NCBI GenBank assembly: GCA_028456385.1
Contig: JALNQF010000849.1
Span: 1 to 12,586 of the forward strand
Reading direction: 5' to 3'
Length of the DNA stretch: 12,586 nt
Source: Ophiosphaerella korrae
Lineage: Eukaryota > Ascomycota > Dothideomycetes > Pleosporales > Phaeosphaeriaceae
Positions within the stretch are counted from its first letter, which is position 1. Each line of letters opens with the position of its first letter. This document shows, in pieces, positions 7,741-12,586 of the stretch. The position numbers and the translations under genes were made by a program. The notes beneath the pieces are model-generated. The model made no database searches. It saw nothing but the letters and a program-made list of their open reading frames with translations, and was not told the origin of the DNA.

Positions 7741-8570
7741 GATTGTCGCAGCCTTCCTCTTCCACATTTGGTGTTGCATTAATTGTTCACCCGTAATTCT
7801 TCATCCTCTTTTTAATAGTGATTTCTCGAAAAGACAAAATAGTTGGCTCTAGAGCTAACATCGACTATTTTCAATATATCATTATAAAGGGAGTCGATAC
7901 TAATTGCTTGTTTACTTGCTATCGATTGCACACAAGTAGCGAGCCATAAGCAGTCGCAGCGTCGACAGCCACAGAGTCAGCAACATAGCCATTCTTAGAA
8001 TGGCATAGTGCCTAGAGTAGTGTAGTGCCTAGAATAATACGGGCTTAGTTTAGTACTATGTAACCGCGCTAATCTATGTTAGATTCAAACGCCAAGGCCC
8101 GTCACGCCGATAAAACTCCTCTCCTCGGCCATGCTCAGAATACTCATGCGAGATTTCGTGCCGGATTTGACGTGCACACAGCTGTGATAATTGAATGCGA
8201 TAATAGGATGATTGATTGGATTGGATTGAGTGGAGTAGAATTGATTGATTGTAGTGAGTTTTTACTAGTTGAGGAACCTAGCCGCCGTAGCCATGGATAA
8301 TATCGCAAAAGAGTAATATTTGGCCGCATGGCTGCGAGTACGATCTTGTGTGCGGGGTCCTAGCCCCTGTCGGTACCTCCAACCAAAGCCGTCCAATGAG
8401 GGCCTCGCTAGCGCAGAACAGCCCACGTCAACACTGCAGCATCCAGCACGTCCAGCCGCAGCAGCCTTCTCAGCCTCGCCACACTCGAGATGAACGGCAA
8501 CATCTTTCACACGCACAGAGCGACCTCGCCGCCCTCCGAGCCTGCGTCGGAGCGTCTACAGAGCCACGTC
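7741..8570. other. Transposon 3' flank and upstream region of the NLR gene
   Basis: No gene is evident. An 18-bp near-palindrome GTTGGCTCTAGAGCTAAC (7842-7859) is enclosed by AAAATAGT (7836-7843) and ACTATTTT (7864-7871). CTTAGAATG at 7994-8002 is complementary to CATTCTAAG at 5922-5930, which may be a relic of the transposon's inverted termini, though I cannot extend it convincingly. A GATTGATTGGATTGGATTGA-type simple repeat occupies about 8207-8257. A CCAAT box lies at 8393-8397, some 240 bp before the NLR start. Confidence 0.4.
8393..8397 (+). promoter_or_regulatory. CCAAT box upstream of the NLR gene
   Basis: GTCCAATGA on the coding strand, 240 bp before the chosen ATG. CCAAT boxes bound by the HAP complex are common in ascomycete promoters. 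A single pentamer occurs often by chance, so support is weak. Confidence 0.2.
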
Positions 8571-8635
8571 CGCCGCATACCAGACAGCGCGCCGCATACC
8601 AGACAGCGCGCCGCATACCAGACAGCGCGCCGCAT
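8571..8635 (+). repeat. 19-bp minisatellite, 3.4 copies, abutting the NLR start codon
   Basis: Three exact copies of CGCCGCATACCAGACAGCG start at 8571, 8590 and 8609, and a partial fourth (CGCCGCAT) ends at 8635, one base before the ATG at 8637. The unit length is not a multiple of three. An upstream in-frame ATG at 8490 would read through the repeats, but family members begin at the later Met, so the repeats probably lie in the 5' leader. Confidence 0.9.
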
Positions 8636-8636
8636 C

Positions 8637-11600
8637 ATGGACGGCCTTTCGGGAGCAGCAAGCGTGATCGCTGTCGTCGACATATCCGCCAAAGTCGCGT
8701 CGCTCTGCCTGCAGTACTCGGTCGAGGTCAAGCACGCAAAGAGCGATATCGAGCGCCTCCACCGAAAGGTCAACGATACTAAGACTATACTCGAGAAGCT
8801 TCAACAGCTTCTAGATAAGCAGGGCAAGTCGCAGCTCCCTGCTACAAACACATTACTGGACCCGCTCCAGAGATGTTTGCAGGAGTTGAAAGAGCTTGAG
8901 GCTACCCTCCAAGCCAAAGTCGAGCCTACCGGGCCCCGTAAAGCAATGCAGCGATTTGGTTTCCGAGCTTTAAAATGGCCATTGACGAGCAAGGAGGTAG
9001 AGAAGGCTGTTCAGAATCTTGACAAATACGGACACACTTTCAGCCTTGCGCTCCAAGTCGATCAGGCGTAGGTAGTGTTCGCTTCAGGGCATGCGCTTGA
9101 ATTGACAAGAACATATAGAGCGCTTGCTGTTCGCATTGATCGGAAGACAGACCGACTCTTGTTGCCTACCGCTACAGGCGCCTCCTTTGACTCACACATG
9201 GAGGAACACAACTCAACCTGTCTCCCAAACACTCGCACCGAGCTATTATGTCATATACAAGCATGGGCGAATGAGAAAACTGGCAAGGCGATATTCTGGC
9301 TCAACGGCGCGGCAGGTACGGGAAAGTCAACCATTGCTCGCACAATCGCCCGGACATTCGCCGATAAGCACAAGCTTGGAGCCAGCTTCTTTTTCAAGAG
9401 AGGCGAAGGGGAGCGTCGCAACGCCACGCGATTCTTCACCACCATTGCCTCACAGCTGGCTCTTCGTGTGCCAGAGTTAGAACTCGGAATCAGTAAGGCG
9501 ACTGAAGCTGACCCGGCCATCTCGGAGAAATCTCTGAAGGACCAGTTCGAACAGTTGATCCTTCGACCGCTTAAAGACGTGGCACATCTACCAAACTTGG
9601 TACTACTCATCGTGATAGATGCGTTGGATGAATGCGAGCGGGATGATGACATGAGAATGATCCTTCAGCTCCTTTCACAAACGAGAGGCCTCAAACCAGT
9701 ATCACTGCGCATTCTCGTGACCAGCCGGCCCGAGCTCCACATTCGCCTAGGATTTAGGCGAATGCCCAATGGCACGTACGAAGGTCTGATCTTACAAGAG
9801 ATGTCAAAGACAACGATTGAACACGACATCCGTGTGTATCTCGAGCATGAGCTTGCCAAGACAAGAGAAGAGCGCTCTCTCCCTTTCAATTGGCCTGGAG
9901 AAAATTGTATCCACACGCTAGTGCATATGGCAGTCCCTCTCTTCATCTTCGCGGCTACGGTCTGTCGTTTCGTAGGAGAACATTCTGGAAATCCCCGCCG
10001 GCGTCTACAAGACATCCTTGAGTACGAAACAGAAAATGTGAGCAAGCTTGGCATGACATACCTCCCTATATTGAAGTCACTGTTTACAACGCAAGAGAGG
10101 AAGGAAAAGACAAAGCTCTCTGAAGAGTTCCAAGAGATAGTTGGGAGCATTGTGGTCCTAGAGAATCCTCTTTCCATCAATGCACTCGCGCGTCTCCTTG
10201 GAAAGGACAAGGAAGACATTACTTGCCGATTAGACTCGCTGCATTCTGTCCTCGACGTACCAAGCCGCGACGATGTACCTATACGCCTTTTACACCTGTC
10301 GTTTCGCGACTTCCTCGTTGATGGATCGAATAAAGAGGAGCCTTTCTGGGTAGATGAAAGGACGAGGCACTGGAATTTAGCAATTCGATGCCGTGAATTG
10401 ATGGAGGGCTTGCAGCAGAATATGTGCGGCTTACAGCCTGGGACTTCAAGAGACGAAATTGATGAAGGAAACATCATATCTCATCTGTCCCCCGAGTTAC
10501 AGTATGCTTGCCGTTACTGGATCGATCACCTTGAACAAAGTCGGCAGGGCATAACTGACGGAGATGCCACACATCTCTTTCTCCAAGAGCACTTTCTACA
10601 TTGGCTTGAAGTCATGAGCCTCATGCGGGAGTTAGGTAGATGCGTTCACTTGCTTAATAACCTTCAGGCTCTTATAACTGTAAGTTCTTCACAACTGTAC
10701 CCACCTTGCCCTATATTAATCCGCGATACAGTCACCAACAAGTATAGTTTCAAACTTTCTTCGAGACGCTAAGCGATTCGCCCTACGGTTTCAGTCTATA
10801 GTAGCAGACGCTCCATTACAGCTTTATCACTCTGCACTCACGTTCGCGCCAGAGAAAAGTTTGATACGCCAAGCTTTTGAGAACCAAGCCCCTCGGGATA
10901 TCAAGATGGTGTCAAAGAGGGAAACGGATTGGGATGCGTGTCGCAGCACGCTCGAGGGCCACACCAGCTGGGTCAACGCGGTGGCCTTCTCGCCGGATGG
11001 GAAGCTAGTCGCGTCCGCGTCGGGCGACTCGACGGTGCGGCTCTGGGAGGCGGAGACGGGGGCGCACCGCGGCACGCTCGAGGGCCACAGTGACAGCGTC
11101 AACGCGGTAGCCTTCTCGCCAGACGGGAAGCTGATCGCGTCCGCGTCGGGCGACGAGACGGTGCGGCTCTGGGAGGCGGAGACGGGGGCGCATCACAGCA
11201 CGCTCGAGGGCCACAGCTACGGCGTCAACGCGGTGGCCTTCTCGCCAGACGGGAAGCTGGTCGCGTCCGCGTCGGGCGACTCGACGGTGCGGCTCTGGGA
11301 GGCGGAGACGGGGGCGCACCGCAGCACGCTCGAGGGCCACAGCTACAGCGTCAACGCGGTGGCCTTCTCGCCAGATGGGAAGCTAGTTGCGTCCGCGTCG
11401 AGCGACTCGACGGTGCGGCTCTGGGAGGCGGAGACGGGGGCGCACCGCAGCACGCTCGTGGGCTACAGCAATAGGATTAGAGCGGTAGCCTTCTCGCCAG
11501 ACCAGAAGTATATTCAAACAGATCATGGTGATATTACTCTACCTTCTCCTACTATGCCATTCCCTTCAGTCCTACTTCTGCAGCCGTCTGACATCTTCAT

Positions 11601-11748
11601 CGAGGACCAGTGGATCTCTGTAGGCAAGCAGCGGTTTCTCTGGCTTCCTCCTGAGTATCGGCCGACTTGCTCCGCAGTTAATAGACACATAGTCTGTTTA
11701 GGCCATTCTTCAGGTTGCATGTCCCTCCTCAACCTTCATGTACGGTAA
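8637..11748 (+). CDS. HeLo-like/NACHT/WD40 NLR (STAND) protein, three exons
   Basis: The model is join(8637..9067, 9119..10679, 10732..11748), 1002 residues. The start [14 protein letters not shown] is the usual start of Pleosporales relatives and has A at -3 and G at +4. Domains: residues 1-143, HeLo-like fungal STAND N-terminal domain; about 195-350, NACHT ATPase with Walker [10 protein letters not shown] (207-215), Walker [10 protein letters not shown] (307-315) and ILVTSRPE (342-349); a helical linker including [10 protein letters not shown] (534-543); 737-904, four WD40 repeats of 42 residues; then a diverged repeat and a C-terminal blade with [21 protein letters not shown] and [12 protein letters not shown]. 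Fungal NLRs of this type sense non-self through the WD40 part, oligomerise through NACHT and signal through the N-terminal domain, often ending in cell death. All catalytic motifs look intact and no internal stop remains after splicing, unlike its neighbours. The repeat region is far more G+C-rich than the rest of the gene. Ligand and biological role are unknown. Confidence 0.9.
9068..9118 (+). other. Intron 1 of the NLR gene (51 bp)
   Basis: GTAGGT donor at 9068, TTGAC branch-like site (9102-9106) and ATAG acceptor ending at 9118. Removal bypasses the TAG at 9069 and joins LALQVDQ in frame (split Ala codon) to ALAVRIDRK, restoring the continuous run found in relatives. Confidence 0.85.
10680..10731 (+). 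other. Intron 2 of the NLR gene (52 bp)
   Basis: GTAAGT donor at 10680, TTAAT branch-like site (about 10715-10719) and ACAG acceptor ending at 10731. Of the three nearby AGs (10731, 10742, 10747) only this one restores the frame, leading into [12 protein letters not shown] and [18 protein letters not shown], a segment conserved before WD40 repeats in this class. Confidence 0.85.
10948..11451 (+). repeat. Four tandem 126-bp WD40 repeats, highly similar, G+C-rich
   Basis: Units begin at 10948, 11074, 11200 and 11326, each starting ACGCTCGAGGGCCAC. A fifth, diverged copy begins at 11452 and loses similarity after about 11514. The DNA units differ at only a handful of bases and the 42-residue peptides differ only at residues 6-8, 21, 26, 28 and 41-42. 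Such near identity means recent duplication or gene conversion, and the copy number is likely to vary between strains. Confidence 0.97.
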
Positions 11749-12284
11749 TCTCTTCATTGACTTCTTCTCTTTCTCTTTATTTTCTATCATCTCTATTTCA
11801 TAGTGGGGGCCAGGGAGTAGCAAGTATTTATGCCTTATAAGTGTAGCTCTAGAGAGTTCTGGAAAGTACTACTTCTACTCTTCTTCGGTAATACGAGTGG
11901 AGATGACCGTCTACATGTTCACGATTATATTAGATAAACATTCTTCCATGCAGGTGGACTAAACAGCGTAGCCACAGGCTTAACTGATATAGCAAGGTAT
12001 TGTCAGATTTGAGATGCGAGATCTGAGTCACTGAGTTGAAAAATGGAATTTAGGATCGAAGAGATTGATTTTTCTATCTATCATCTGCCTTCTGGCTGCC
12101 TCTGATATCCTTCGTGAGTTTCTTTAAATACTCTCGTGCCCCAAAGGACGCCCTTGTCGAGTTACCCTCCCGTTCAAGGGATGCGCCGCCGTCGAGCTGG
12201 TGCTTCGTGGTCGAGTTAGGGGCGAGGCTAGTATCGCACTAGTCGCGCACTAGCATCGCAGATCGATCGCCATCGCCAATCTCC
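11749..12284. other. 3' flank of the NLR gene; no gene seen
   Basis: The first 100 bases are T-rich (TTCTCTTTCTCTTTATTTTC) as in fungal 3' untranslated regions. No open frame with protein-like character follows. From about 12130 the DNA becomes more G+C-rich and includes CACTAGTCGCGCACTAGCATCGC (12238-12260, a local repeat of CACTAG), leading into the repeated 97-bp block. Confidence 0.4.
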
Positions 12285-12381
12285 AACGTCACCTGAAGCC
12301 CACAAGCCAGCCGAGTGAGCCAACTCGCAAGCTCCATCTCTGAGCTGAGTCGAGAGTGCGATCTCAGCTTGGCGCAGTGTT
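12285..12381 (-). repeat. 97-bp dispersed repeat, right copy (inverted)
   Basis: This is the reverse complement of 5512-5608 with 7 mismatches and no gaps. In this copy the reading frame that spells STQLRDGACELAHSAG stays open on the minus strand (12228-12419), whereas the left copy has a stop, so this may be the less decayed one. The flanks do not match beyond the 97 bp. Confidence 0.85.
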
Positions 12382-12526
12382 GAGCGCGAGCAATCGTTGC
12401 ACTGGCACACGCACCTCATCTAACAAATGTACAAAAAAGTCTTGTTTGCTCGTTATTATCTTAGTTAATCTAAAACCTAGGTGTAGAAGGGCAAATATAG
12501 TAGAGTAGGGTTTTTAAAGGACTAGT

Positions 12527-12586
12527 AGGGGGAGTGTTAAGACGTAATTAGTCGGTTAGGTAATGTATACTAAAATAGAATTAGGA
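12527..12586 (+). mobile_element. Possible polypurine tract and start of a retrotransposon LTR, cut by the right edge
   Basis: AGGGGGAG (12527-12534) is directly followed by TGTTAAGACG. LTRs begin with TG right after a purine-rich tract, and Copia-type fungal elements commonly show a GGGGGAGTGTT junction. The 100 bases before it are A+T-rich with many stops and show no recognisable polyprotein end. The LTR body lies outside the window, so this is only suggestive. Confidence 0.3.

Noticed and set aside
8571..8635. CRISPR-like repeats
   Set aside because: The units are contiguous with no spacers, and the DNA is eukaryotic.
8490..8636. 49-residue N-terminal extension of the NLR from the ATG at 8490
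   Set aside because: It reads through the 19-bp minisatellite, has a weaker start context, and relatives begin at MDGLSG. Kept only as a possible upstream start.
9665..10477. 270-codon minus-strand open frame
   Set aside because: It lies opposite exon 2 of the NLR; Ser/Arg-rich with no recognisable domain.
11005..11340. Long open frame on the minus strand opposite the WD40 repeats
   Set aside because: It is a by-product of G+C-rich tandem repeats read backwards (Arg/Leu/Pro-rich, 42-residue periodic) and lies wholly inside the NLR coding strand.
5512..12381. The 97-bp inverted repeats as true terminal inverted repeats of a single cargo transposon
   Set aside because: No target-site duplication at the outer edges and no terminal motif; the match ends at arbitrary points on both sides. 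Reported as an inverted pair only.
1..12586. tRNA or rRNA genes
   Set aside because: No cloverleaf-like segment or recognisable rRNA core was noticed by eye; a dedicated scan was not possible.

Overview
The window looks like nuclear DNA of a filamentous ascomycete, most likely a dothideomycete of the Pleosporales type. The reasons are short spliceosomal introns of 51-52 bp, a fungal STAND/NLR gene, fungus-specific gene families, a pogo/Fot1-type transposon, and C-to-T decay of the kind left by RIP (repeat-induced point mutation). It reads as an accessory region: one well-preserved gene in a landscape of broken genes and transposon debris.

Layout from left to right. 1-525 (minus): the left-edge part of an APH-like (aminoglycoside/choline phosphotransferase-fold) kinase gene, with an unresolved 5' end. 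About 530-2655: mostly TpA-rich decayed DNA, including a multiply stopped coding remnant at 1681-1935, a 9-bp-arm palindrome at 1270-1290 and a cluster of seven GATC sites at 2127-2216. 2656-3317 (plus): a MADS-like gene start cut short and joined directly to an internal slice of an unrelated NB-ARC-type NLR gene. 3355-4827 (minus): a nearly intact gene of a fungal DUF7924-like, PD-(D/E)XK-like family, with two in-frame stops and no frameshift. 4828-5511: no sure gene. 5512-5608 and 12285-12381: a 97-bp repeat present twice in inverted orientation, about 93% identical. 6107-7740 (plus): a dead pogo/Fot1-type transposase missing its middle. 8571-8635: a 19-bp minisatellite ending one base before a start codon.

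The main gene, 8637-11748 (plus), can be assembled as three exons coding for about 1002 residues. From N to C it has a HeLo-like fungal STAND N-terminal domain, a NACHT ATPase with good Walker A and B motifs, a helical linker, and four near-identical 42-residue WD40 repeats followed by a diverged C-terminal blade. This is the architecture of fungal non-self recognition and heterokaryon-incompatibility proteins (the HET-E/HET-D/HET-R class of Podospora). The few residues that vary between its repeats fall at the positions known to vary in that class.

There is no operon logic here. The common thread is two NLR-related loci (one live, one a fragment), transposon remains and decay, which is typical of fast-evolving fungal recognition loci. 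Family names come from recognising motifs by eye. No database search was possible.
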